Assembly: GCA_002389645.1 (NCBI GenBank)
Contig: DGQE01000035.1
Location: forward strand, 93,056-157,055
Source of the DNA: Flavobacteriales bacterium UBA4422
Lineage (GTDB): Bacteria; Bacteroidota; Bacteroidia; Flavobacteriales_G; Salibacteraceae
Length of the DNA: 64,000 nucleotides
Reading direction: 5' to 3'
Shown: positions 9,151 to 15,966 of the stretch, piece after piece
Layout of the letters: each line of letters begins with the position of its first letter
Position numbering within the stretch: position 1 is the first letter of the stretch
Notes under the pieces: model-generated
Databases searched by the model: none
What the model saw: the letters and a program-made list of their open reading frames with translations, nothing else
Told to the model about the DNA's origin: nothing
Translations under genes and position numbers: made by a program

Positions 9151-9773
9151 GCCGTTAGCTTTTCGGAAGCAGTTTTCATCACAAAGAGCATTTCTGTGCC
9201 AATTTGAAAACTGCGCTCATCGTACCTTTCTTCAGCGAGGTCGCTTCTGTCAAATTCTTTTGGGTCATCATAGGATATTGGAAGTCGCAGCGATGCTCCC
9301 TCTACATTTGGGCATGCCTCAGCTACTTCTGAACAGACCAGAACGGCCGCAAAATTTTTCTGGGGATTGGTGTCGTCATCGTATTTTTTTGAGAATACTT
9401 CAAACATCACACTATCGCCTAATTGTACTAGAAAGCTTGGGTTTTCAATATCATCTTCACCTGAAAACTCGAACCCGCTTCGCTCTAGTGAAGCCAGTGC
9501 ATTTGGGTGTATACGTGTTACTTCAACGCCTCCTGAGTATGTTTCAATATTTTCTAGATCACAATACAAAGCAGCGGCTGCAGCCCATAGTTGGGCCATA
9601 TGACTTCTGCGTGCATTGTGCGTGCATACAAAGATGAGTTCAGAGGGGTCATTGTCACGCTGATTGTCGAGTATGAAGTAAACCAATGGCATGAGTTTGG
9701 CTTTGCGCTCTTCACTTATGGACGCCACATTAGTATCCATATTTTTCAAAGACTGAATAAGTTGTTCTTTCAT
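9147..9773 (-). CDS. arsC: arsenate reductase, low-molecular-weight phosphatase fold, thioredoxin-type
   Basis: This protein reduces arsenate to arsenite. The P-loop CTHNARR (C50-x5-R56) is the active site of low-molecular-weight phosphatase-fold reductases. Two further cysteines, C147 and C154, are seven residues apart (VCSEVAEAC). That is the spacing of the Cys82/Cys89 redox pair in thioredoxin-coupled ArsC. The protein has 208 residues with about 45 extra N-terminal residues, longer than classic ArsC (about 130). I chose the ATG at 9773, 10 bp after the arsM stop. A longer frame starting at 9815 would overlap arsM and adds a sequence that does not look like protein. The end overlaps acr3 by 4 bp. 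Confidence 0.88.
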   Translation of the reverse strand: MKEQLIQSLKNMDTNVASISEERKAKLMPLVYFILDNQRDNDPSELIFVCTHNARRSHMAQLWAAAAALYCDLENIETYSGGVEVTRIHPNALASLERSGFEFSGEDDIENPSFLVQLGDSVMFEVFSKKYDDDTNPQKNFAAVLVCSEVAEACPNVEGASLRLPISYDDPKEFDRSDLAEERYDERSFQIGTEMLFVMKTASEKLTA

Positions 9774-9783
9774 AATAGTAGCT

Positions 9784-10674
9784 TTAGCAACAACCCGATC
9801 CCGGTGTGCAGGCATTTTCTGAAGAGTTTAGATCTGAAATATTGATTTTTGCCTTGGGCGTTTTTCGACTAGGTTTTTCAGCGAAGACGGTGATGCTAAA
9901 GATCCCAGTACTTCCATTTTGGAAAGAGTCCATCTGTTCTGTGGTCAAGTATTTTTCCAAAATATCGCTAGGAATGGTGATGGTTTTCTCTTTTTGGATG
10001 GTGATATTCTCAAAGCCTTGCTGCTCAATAAAGCCTAAATAATCATCTTTTTGAATGGCTCCCGCTACACATCCAGCATACATTTCAGCATCTTTTCTCA
10101 AAGCATCTGGCAATTCACCAATCAATACAATGTCTGAAATACTAAAGTGACCGCCCGATTTTAGAACCCGGAAAATATCTTTGATTACAGCCTGTTTGTT
10201 TGGAACTAAGTTGAGCACACAATTGCTTACAACAACATCTGCTGTTGAATCAATAACAGGCATAGCCTCAATATCTCCTGAGCGAAACTCCACGTTGTTG
10301 TAGCCCAGTTTGTCTGCATTTTCTCTGGCTTTGGCGATCATTGCATCGGTAAAGTCTATACCGATTACCTTACCCTCAGCACCTGTTTCATGACGCGCTA
10401 CAAAACAATCGTTTCCCGCACCTGAACCTAAATCAATTACTGTATCTCCTTTGCCAATATGGGCAAACGCTGTAGGAAGCCCACAACCCAAACCCAGGTC
10501 CGCATCAGAAGCATAACCTTCTACTTCTTTGTAATCATCCATCATGATGCTGTAGATCTTGTTGGAAGATGTTGTCGCTCCGCAGCATGAAGAAGCGTTT
10601 ACATCCTTCTCTTGCAGAGCGATCTTGCTGTACTTCTCTCGTACAATTTCTTTGAGTTCTTGTTCTGTTTTCAT
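9784..10674 (-). CDS. arsM: arsenite S-adenosylmethionine methyltransferase
   Basis: This protein methylates arsenite with S-adenosylmethionine. The SAM motif DLGSGAGNDCF and the acidic end of the second strand, GIDFTDAM, are clear. Three cysteines known to bind As(III) in ArsM are in their family contexts: LGLGCGLPT, VSNCVLNL and YAGCVAGA. A Cys pair near the N-terminus (SSCCGAT) and a tail ending GSGCC add further thiols that could trap or hand over arsenite. The length of 296 residues is typical for bacterial ArsM. It lies 10 bp after arsR and 10 bp before arsC in one operon, so the cell both methylates arsenite and exports it. Confidence 0.95.
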   Translation of the reverse strand: MKTEQELKEIVREKYSKIALQEKDVNASSCCGATTSSNKIYSIMMDDYKEVEGYASDADLGLGCGLPTAFAHIGKGDTVIDLGSGAGNDCFVARHETGAEGKVIGIDFTDAMIAKARENADKLGYNNVEFRSGDIEAMPVIDSTADVVVSNCVLNLVPNKQAVIKDIFRVLKSGGHFSISDIVLIGELPDALRKDAEMYAGCVAGAIQKDDYLGFIEQQGFENITIQKEKTITIPSDILEKYLTTEQMDSFQNGSTGIFSITVFAEKPSRKTPKAKINISDLNSSENACTPGSGCC

Positions 10675-10684
10675 GACTTGTATT

Positions 10685-11035
10685 TTAGCAGCAATCGCCC
10701 GTGGTGGTGTGCTGAAATTGATTGAATAGATTATTGAATAACCCCTGAATGTGGACCCATTCTTGAGCGTTTATGCAGTAACACATCGAGGTTCCCTCGA
10801 TGGTTCCTTGGATGATATTCGCTGACTTTAATTCTTTAAGATGTTGACTAATGGTGGCCTGCGCCAAACCCAATTCATTGACGAGGTCGCTATTGATGCA
10901 TTGATTCGCATTGAGCAAGTATTCAATAATAGCAAGCCGAGCAGGGTGACCTAACACTTTCGCAATCGCGCTCAAGTGATTTTGCTCCTCAGTAAAAAGG
11001 TTGGATTTTGTAATTCCCATGACTAATTGTTTCAT
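10685..11035 (-). CDS. arsR: ArsR-family arsenic-responsive repressor
   Basis: This 116-residue winged-helix regulator belongs to the ArsR/SmtB family. The recognition region reads LGLAQATISQHLKEL and the upstream helix ILGHPARLAII-like (here VLGHPARLAII). Several Cys residues (one in NANQC, one in SMCYC and a C-terminal GDCC) are candidate arsenite ligands. None falls in the classic ELCVCDL motif of Escherichia coli ArsR, so the sensing site is probably of a different ArsR subtype. It is the first gene of the ars operon. A perfect palindrome that could be its operator lies 5 bases upstream of its start codon. Confidence 0.92.
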   Translation of the reverse strand: MKQLVMGITKSNLFTEEQNHLSAIAKVLGHPARLAIIEYLLNANQCINSDLVNELGLAQATISQHLKELKSANIIQGTIEGTSMCYCINAQEWVHIQGLFNNLFNQFQHTTTGDCC

Positions 11036-11037
11036 TG

Positions 11038-11054
11038 CAATATTACGATAATAT
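11038..11054 (-). promoter_or_regulatory. candidate ArsR operator and -7-like element
   Basis: Positions 11040-11045 and 11049-11054 form a perfect 6-bp inverted repeat, ATATTA/TAATAT, around CGA. On the minus strand it overlaps TAATATTG (11038-11045), one mismatch from the TAnnTTTG -7 element, immediately before the arsR ATG at 11035. A dimeric repressor bound here would block transcription of its own operon. That this is the operator is inferred from position and symmetry only. Confidence 0.45.
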
Positions 11055-11082
11055 GCTGGTGTTCGATTAGGTCAGAAATAAA

Positions 11083-11107
11083 AAAAGGCAACCAAAGGCT
11101 GCCTTAA
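11083..11107 (-). terminator. rho-independent terminator after the DUF2892 gene
   Basis: On the minus strand AAGGCA (11105-11100) and TGCCTT (11090-11085) form a stem with a 9-base loop, followed by a run of T. It lies 23 bp past the stop of the gene at 11128 and separates it from the ars operon. Confidence 0.75.
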
Positions 11108-11127
11108 TCTTTTGTTTGGCTTTTCTT

Positions 11128-11337
11128 CTATTCTGATTTCTTCCTTAGAGTACTTAACCCAAATGGTAAGTACAGAGGGTAAAAACTGATAAAACTGGTA
11201 AGTATGAAGATTGCGGCTAATGCTAAGCCTATGATGGCAATTGTTCCATTGATTATTCCAGCGAAATAAAGCCCTGCGATTACGAGCGCAATAATTATTC
11301 GGACGATTTTATCCGTGGCACCCATATTTTTTTTCAT
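11128..11337 (-). CDS. DUF2892-family small membrane protein
   Basis: This 69-residue protein has two transmembrane segments. The N-terminal MKKNMGATDKIVRIIIALVI matches the start of the DUF2892/YgaP-like inner-membrane family (N-x-G-x-x-D-R-x-x-R). Members are sometimes fused to rhodanese domains or sit next to sulfur and thiol genes. Here it stands alone, upstream of the ars operon and separated from it by a terminator. The biochemical role is unknown. Confidence 0.8.
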   Translation of the reverse strand: MKKNMGATDKIVRIIIALVIAGLYFAGIINGTIAIIGLALAAIFILTSFISFYPLYLPFGLSTLRKKSE

Positions 11338-11433
11338 TGGTGTGTGTTTTGGTTATTAGACACCAAAGTTAGGTTATGGCATATGAGTATATAGTGACAC
11401 TAGTCACATCAACAAATACCATGTTTCAATAGG

Positions 11434-11964
11434 TTATTTTACTTTATTCCCTTTAGCGATACGAACGTTTTTGTTTTGTCGATACTCTTTTTTCAATTTG
11501 TAAAAGACCGAGCACTTTGAAACGTCAGGGTTGGTATAATAAGTTTTATCTCCGTAATGGACTTTTCCTCTACTATTTTCCCAACTTAAGGCTTGAAGAA
11601 AGTATATATCACCGCCTTCATTTGGTCCGAAGACTAAAAACTTAGATTCATCTGCTTCAAAGGAAACTGCAATTCGATTTCCATCCAAAAACTGAACGAT
11701 TTTACCCTTTGTAAGGTCTTTTATGATTACCTGATCCTTTTCTTGCCCATAGCTAAGATTTACGGTGCCTTTTGTCGCCATCTGTTCTTCTTTGCCTTTT
11801 TCATAGCGAGTTAAAACCAAATAATGAGAGTTGTAAAGCTGAACTTTAGAAAGTATGCTTTCAGTAAGGTTAAATTTTTCTATTTCAGATTGCTTCATTA
11901 GAAGCTTTGATGAGCAACTAGAAATGCTAAGCAATAGTATTAAAGAGAATAATGTGATTTTCAT
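11434..11964 (-). CDS. hypothetical lipoprotein
   Basis: This 176-residue protein has a lipoprotein signal peptide ending SISSC (Cys18). I do not recognise the remainder. It is rich in Lys and aromatic residues with alternating beta-like stretches (VIIKDLTKGKIVQFLDGNR) and a basic C-terminus (KNVRIAKGNKVK). It is monocistronic, with about 100 bp of non-coding DNA before the next gene downstream. Confidence 0.65.
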   Translation of the reverse strand: MKITLFSLILLLSISSCSSKLLMKQSEIEKFNLTESILSKVQLYNSHYLVLTRYEKGKEEQMATKGTVNLSYGQEKDQVIIKDLTKGKIVQFLDGNRIAVSFEADESKFLVFGPNEGGDIYFLQALSWENSRGKVHYGDKTYYTNPDVSKCSVFYKLKKEYRQNKNVRIAKGNKVK

Positions 11965-12004
11965 TCGTGCCGGTTTAATATATAATGCGATTGTATAGTT
12001 TAAA

Positions 12005-12991
12005 TTATGTGTAGAGCAAGTTACAGCCTCTCAGGTCACTTTTGTCAAGACGCCCCTCCACAGTAAAAAGCCCCTTATGGTTTACAGTTCCGATATCTCT
12101 TGTTTGAATGAACGAACAACTATGATAGTTTGCAAGATCAACAAAAGCAAGTAATCCGCGTTGGTCTGGATTAAGAATTTTGAAAGGATCGCTTATTTCT
12201 GTAGTGACAGCTTTCATCCATCGAGGCGGTGAGAACCATTTTCCGTCTGCACTATAAGCTTGAGAAAGTAATTCGGTCATTCCATATTCAGAGTGAATCT
12301 GTGAATTAGGAAAGCTGCTTTGGAGAGCTGCGTGGAGCTCCGGCCTTGTGAGCTCTTTTCTTCGCCCTTTCATGCCGCCCGTTTCCATAATTGTCAAGCC
12401 TTCAAAATTTATGGAGCTTTTTTCAGCGAAGTCTACAAGTGCAAAGCTCACTCCAATAAGCAGCGTTTTTTGACCTGAGGACTTTAATTTCTCAAGTTGC
12501 TCTTTTAAAAGCTTAGTGCGATGAAGCATAAACCCGGATTCTTTTTTAGCTCTTTGAATGAAGTGTTCAGCCATGAAAACAAGTGACGAGTCGCCATTTT
12601 CAAGGTAAGAAGGCAGCAATGCTAATATTACCCACTCAGTCAATGGCCCATACTTTTCTTCAAAATGGGCAACCGCTAAATTTTCATAAAGTGCTTTATC
12701 ATGCACGTAGTGTGTTGACCGCTCAATAAGATCGGTAGTTCCGCTGCTTTTGAAGATAAGATCATGTTCTTTTGTGCAGGAGATTTCATGGGATTTGAAA
12801 AGCTCGATTGGAAGAAAAAAAGGCGATTTCAGTGAAAACTCTTGCTGCTGATTGATGAGTGTGATATACTTCTTAAATGGAGCATTTCGTTGAAACTGGT
12901 GTTTAAAAACCTCGCTTGCCAACGACTCAAATTGTTCGTCTGATTCAATAGACTGAATTAAGTGGGCGATTTGTAACTTCGAATATTCCAA
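12005..12991 (-). CDS. LuxE-like acyl-protein synthetase (adenylate-forming enzyme)
   Basis: This 328-residue protein resembles the LuxE acyl-protein synthetase domain, which activates a carboxylate with ATP. The nucleotide-binding loop FKSSGTTDL (about 82-90) is followed by THYVHDKALYENLA, and later by HSEYGMTELLSQAY, GLLAFVDL and TRDIGTV, all in the order expected for the ANL superfamily. In Vibrio, LuxE works with LuxC and LuxD to make fatty aldehyde. Neither partner is here, so the substrate is unknown. The start codon is TTG at 12991, because the frame upstream meets a stop and no ATG lies near the N-terminus. That start overlaps by one base the start of the divergent lipoprotein gene. 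Confidence 0.78.
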   Translation of the reverse strand: MEYSKLQIAHLIQSIESDEQFESLASEVFKHQFQRNAPFKKYITLINQQQEFSLKSPFFLPIELFKSHEISCTKEHDLIFKSSGTTDLIERSTHYVHDKALYENLAVAHFEEKYGPLTEWVILALLPSYLENGDSSLVFMAEHFIQRAKKESGFMLHRTKLLKEQLEKLKSSGQKTLLIGVSFALVDFAEKSSINFEGLTIMETGGMKGRRKELTRPELHAALQSSFPNSQIHSEYGMTELLSQAYSADGKWFSPPRWMKAVTTEISDPFKILNPDQRGLLAFVDLANYHSCSFIQTRDIGTVNHKGLFTVEGRLDKSDLRGCNLLYT

Positions 12992-13521
12992 TGATGATAA
13001 ATCTCAACGTGTTTTCAAAGTTAGCAGCATTTGTGCTGTTTACGGCATTGATCATGTCATGCGAACAAACAAACTGCGATCAAGAAGAGCCAACTTTATC
13101 ATTTGACACATTGATGCTGAATGATTCTAGAGATACGTTAATTTACACAGTAAAATTTTCAGATTGCCAGGGTGATATTGGTCATATAGGTGCAATTGAC
13201 TCTAATACAACCCGCACAGTGCGCACATTCTTATTTGAAAGAATTAATGGTGAATGGGTTCGGTGGTTTCCACTTCCTGAGAATTTGAGTGATACAGTGG
13301 CTTTCTTTTCAGTCATCCCGGGCTCTTCTAAAAACAGACCAGGTTGGCTGCTTGAGGGAACGATAGTTCAAGACTTTGGATTGGCAAACCTGCGACAGAA
13401 TAGTGATACGATTCGTTTTGAAACTTTTGTGTTAGATAATGCTGAGAACAAAAGTAATAGGGTTGTGAGCAATCCTTTTGTATTTCCTAGCCAAATAGGC
13501 GCAGCCTTAAAAATACTCTAG
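12991..13521 (+). CDS. hypothetical lipoprotein
   Basis: This 176-residue protein has a lipoprotein signal peptide ending ALIMSC (Cys24). Acidic, Asp-rich loops follow (DCQGDIGHIG, DSRDTLIYTVKF) in a predicted beta-sandwich. Similar short lipoproteins are frequent in Bacteroidetes but no function is assigned. The first ATG (12991) overlaps the TTG start of the divergent LuxE-like gene. The stop interlocks with the stop of the Na/Pi cotransporter gene through CTAG (13518-13521). Its promoter must therefore lie inside the neighbouring coding sequence. Confidence 0.65.
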   Translation: MMINLNVFSKLAAFVLFTALIMSCEQTNCDQEEPTLSFDTLMLNDSRDTLIYTVKFSDCQGDIGHIGAIDSNTTRTVRTFLFERINGEWVRWFPLPENLSDTVAFFSVIPGSSKNRPGWLLEGTIVQDFGLANLRQNSDTIRFETFVLDNAENKSNRVVSNPFVFPSQIGAALKIL

Positions 13522-15215
13522 CTTACTTTTTTACCTGAAATAGCTTCATTTATTTCTAGTAGATGATTTCCGACTTTTTCAAGGGAAGAGTAAAGGTCAT
13601 TATAAATCATTCCGCTATCAATATTGTAATCGGGTTTACCCATATTATCTAAATGCTCTTTTCTGATCCTATCCCTCAAGTTATTTACTTCTTTTTCAAG
13701 TAATTCGGCTTTTTCAAGATCAACGTCTTCGTATTTGTTTTCGAGATTGATCATCATGTTTTCAAACGAAAGGTCAATCATATCAAACATTTCTAAAAGG
13801 CCCCTGCGCTGCTCTAACGTAAACCATGCCTTTGCCTCCATCTTTCGATCATAGGTGAGAGACATTTGAAAAAACACATCGGCAATTTGTTCGATTACAC
13901 TGGCAATATCTAACATGCTTCGTACACGTTTACTGGACTCATTACTGAGCTCACCTTGCAATACGGTCATTAAGTAATCTGAGATTTCCACCTCAATGTT
14001 GTCAGTTATTTCTTCATACTTTTCGATGCGATCGATTTTAATCCGCTGTTCTTTCTTGTCCTTTTCAAAAAGTAGCTCCTTTAAAAACCCTAGCATCCGA
14101 TAAGATACTTGGCTGAATTTGACCATTTCTTTTTGCGCTTCGACTAAAGACAATTCGGGGGTGCTCATTATACCAGACCCAATATACTCAAGGGAAAACT
14201 GCTCATCCTCATCCGATTTACTCGAAACCATTTTTGTAACCACATTAGCAATGGTGGCGACAAACCAAATTAGGATAGAAGCATTGACAATATTAAATGA
14301 CATATGGAATAATGTGAGCGCCCATTTGGTTGCTTGACTATTTTCTGCAGAAGGCATTCCTATAGATGTTGTTTCCATGTATGAGTTGATGCCAGAAAGG
14401 AATAAAGGAAAGACCAAGAGCATCCAAGTTACGCCAAAGACATTGAAGATTAGGTGGGCTCTAGCGGCTCTTTTAGCGTGCACATTACCAATAATGGCGG
14501 CAAGATTAGCCGTTACAGTAGTGCCTATATTTTCCCCTAAAACAATAGCAGCGGCCATATCTAGCGGCATGCCTCTTTCGCACATGATAATAGTAAGTGC
14601 CATTGCTGCGCTAGAAGACTGAACAACAATCGTTAATAAGCTTCCTATGATAACAAACAGAATCGTTGACCCAATACCATATTCAGTTAGCCCAATAAGG
14701 TACTCCAATTGTTGATGAGATATTTGGGGCACACTTTCTTTCAAGAAGTCTAATCCCATGAATAGGATGCTGAATCCAATAAGGGTTTCTCCAGCAGACT
14801 TGATTTGTGTGGTTTTCAAAAACAAAAGAGGAAACCCAATAGCAATAAGCGGCAGGGCATAATCAGAAATACTGAACTTAGAAAAACCAAATATTAAGAT
14901 TAGGACAGCGGTAATCGTAGTTCCGATATTCGCTCCCATGATGACTCCAATGGCTTGACGCAAAGTAAGCAAGCCGGCATTTACAAAGCTTACGATCATG
15001 ACTGTGGTGGCAGAGCTAGACTGGATCAAAGCAGTGGTAAGAAAGCCGGTAAAAAGACCAGTAAAACGATTGGAAGTCATCGCACCCAATACTTCACGCA
15101 TTCTATTACCAGCAACCTTCTGGATGCCATCGCTCATGATCTTCATTCCATAAATGAAAAGACCAAGAGAACCGATCAGTCTTAATGTTTCAAATACACC
15201 AAAGGTTTCTTCCAT
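13518..15215 (-). CDS. Na/Pi cotransporter (NptA type) with PhoU-like tail
   Basis: This inner-membrane protein probably takes up phosphate with sodium. Two repeats of the Na/Pi cotransporter domain carry the family's QSSSA motif: TALIQSSSATTVM and TIVVQSSSAAMAL. A G-E/A-N-I-G-T-T motif follows each one (GANIGTTITA, GENIGTTVTA). After about residue 350 a helical PhoU-like domain extends to the end. I chose the ATG at 15215, giving 565 residues. The 20 extra residues of the longer frame lack a plausible function, and a perfect -7 element (15239-15246) lies inside them. The neighbouring PhoB/PhoR-like pair fits a phosphate role. The 3' end shares CTAG with the lipoprotein gene. Confidence 0.9.
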   Translation of the reverse strand: MEETFGVFETLRLIGSLGLFIYGMKIMSDGIQKVAGNRMREVLGAMTSNRFTGLFTGFLTTALIQSSSATTVMIVSFVNAGLLTLRQAIGVIMGANIGTTITAVLILIFGFSKFSISDYALPLIAIGFPLLFLKTTQIKSAGETLIGFSILFMGLDFLKESVPQISHQQLEYLIGLTEYGIGSTILFVIIGSLLTIVVQSSSAAMALTIIMCERGMPLDMAAAIVLGENIGTTVTANLAAIIGNVHAKRAARAHLIFNVFGVTWMLLVFPLFLSGINSYMETTSIGMPSAENSQATKWALTLFHMSFNIVNASILIWFVATIANVVTKMVSSKSDEDEQFSLEYIGSGIMSTPELSLVEAQKEMVKFSQVSYRMLGFLKELLFEKDKKEQRIKIDRIEKYEEITDNIEVEISDYLMTVLQGELSNESSKRVRSMLDIASVIEQIADVFFQMSLTYDRKMEAKAWFTLEQRRGLLEMFDMIDLSFENMMINLENKYEDVDLEKAELLEKEVNNLRDRIRKEHLDNMGKPDYNIDSGMIYNDLYSSLEKVGNHLLEINEAISGKKVS

Positions 15216-15238
15216 CACACCTATTAATTGCGAAGGAG

Positions 15239-15246
15239 CAAATGTA
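15239..15246 (-). promoter_or_regulatory. TAnnTTTG -7 element of the Na/Pi cotransporter gene
   Basis: The minus strand reads TACATTTG, 23 bases before the ATG at 15215. Its position supports that ATG over the upstream one at 15275. No convincing TTTG is seen at the expected -33 distance. Confidence 0.45.
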
Positions 15247-15502
15247 CTTTCAAGTGCAGGGCGGTGGGGAGTCACAAGGTTATGTTATCATTAAATGGCT
15301 AAATGTGATTTTACGCCATGGAATGATCAACTTTTTGGGCGCTGATTGATGATTTGTGTTAACATTAAGGTCATAAAAGGAGTTGTTTCGAAATAAATCC
15401 ACGCATAAAGACTACAGCGTTTCGAACTCGTTAATAGGCTGTAAGTGTTTGTTTAGCAAATCATTATGATGACCTTTTGGTGTTGCTCTGCCCGAGGTTT
15501 GC

Positions 15503-15561
15503 TTAACATTGAACTAAAATAATTAACATTGGCGTAACATTGAACGAATAAAAGGTTAACT
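15503..15561 (+). promoter_or_regulatory. TTAACA repeats, candidate PhoB-type binding sites
   Basis: The 313-bp (373-bp from the chosen start) space between the Na/Pi cotransporter and the small secreted protein contains TTAACA at 15503, TTAACA at 15523, GTAACA at 15534 and TTAACT at 15556. The last three lie 11 and 22 bp apart, one and two helical turns, and the first is 20 bp before the second. Such 11-bp repeats are how PhoB/PhoP-family regulators bind; TTAACA is the Bacillus subtilis PhoP repeat. Another TTAACA is at 15359. Imperfect spacing makes this weaker than the 20276-20314 site. Confidence 0.4.
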
Positions 15562-15588
15562 TTACGTTGAATTAAAGAGGAAGTCGTT

Positions 15589-15894
15589 ATGAAATATGTA
15601 ATAGCAATAATGTTAATGATAGGCGTAAACGCTGCAATAGCTCAGTCTACAAATGATGTTGAATTGACACGACTTGAGAATGGAGAGATCAAAGTTCAAG
15701 GAACAGATGCTTTAGGAGCAGATGTATTTGTTGTTTACAGCAGCGAATTGGTTAAGGTATATCAAGAAAGAACAGTAAACGATGTAACATCTTACGCAAG
15801 ATTTGATAATGGTCAAGTAGTAGATTACGGAACATTTACAAATCCTATGGTTGAAAGCAATAGGAATCAAGTTGTTGTCGCCGAGAAAGATTAG
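15589..15894 (+). CDS. small secreted protein, unknown function
   Basis: This 101-residue protein has a signal peptide cleaved after about residue 18 (AAIAQ). The mature part of about 80 residues is acidic and likely beta-rich, with no Cys and no sorting domain. I do not recognise a family. It lies between phosphate-related genes, has TTAACA repeats 30-90 bases upstream and a strong terminator behind it, and so forms its own transcription unit. Its own -7-like box, TAACTTTA (15557-15564), has one mismatch. A periplasmic accessory role in the phosphate response is a guess from context. Confidence 0.7.
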   Translation: MKYVIAIMLMIGVNAAIAQSTNDVELTRLENGEIKVQGTDALGADVFVVYSSELVKVYQERTVNDVTSYARFDNGQVVDYGTFTNPMVESNRNQVVVAEKD

Positions 15895-15915
15895 AGAATA
15901 ATAAACTATAAATAG

Positions 15916-15948
15916 AAAAAGCCCCGTTGTTTAGACGGGGCTTTTTTT
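15916..15948. terminator. bidirectional rho-independent terminator
   Basis: GCCCCGT (15921-15927) and ACGGGGC (15935-15941) form a stem with a 7-base loop, flanked by five A and seven T. It can stop transcription from the small secreted protein gene on the plus strand and from the TonB-dependent receptor gene on the minus strand. Confidence 0.92.
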
Positions 15949-15966
15949 ATGTTTTATTGGTGTTCT

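Noticed and set aside
9773..9815. Longer arsC frame beginning at 9815
   Set aside because: The extra 14 residues overlap the end of arsM, do not resemble the family, and an ATG follows at 9773, 10 bp after the arsM stop.
15215..15275. Longer Na/Pi cotransporter start at 15275
   Set aside because: The extra N-terminus has no recognisable feature and a perfect -7 element (15239-15246) lies inside it, so the ATG at 15215 is better.
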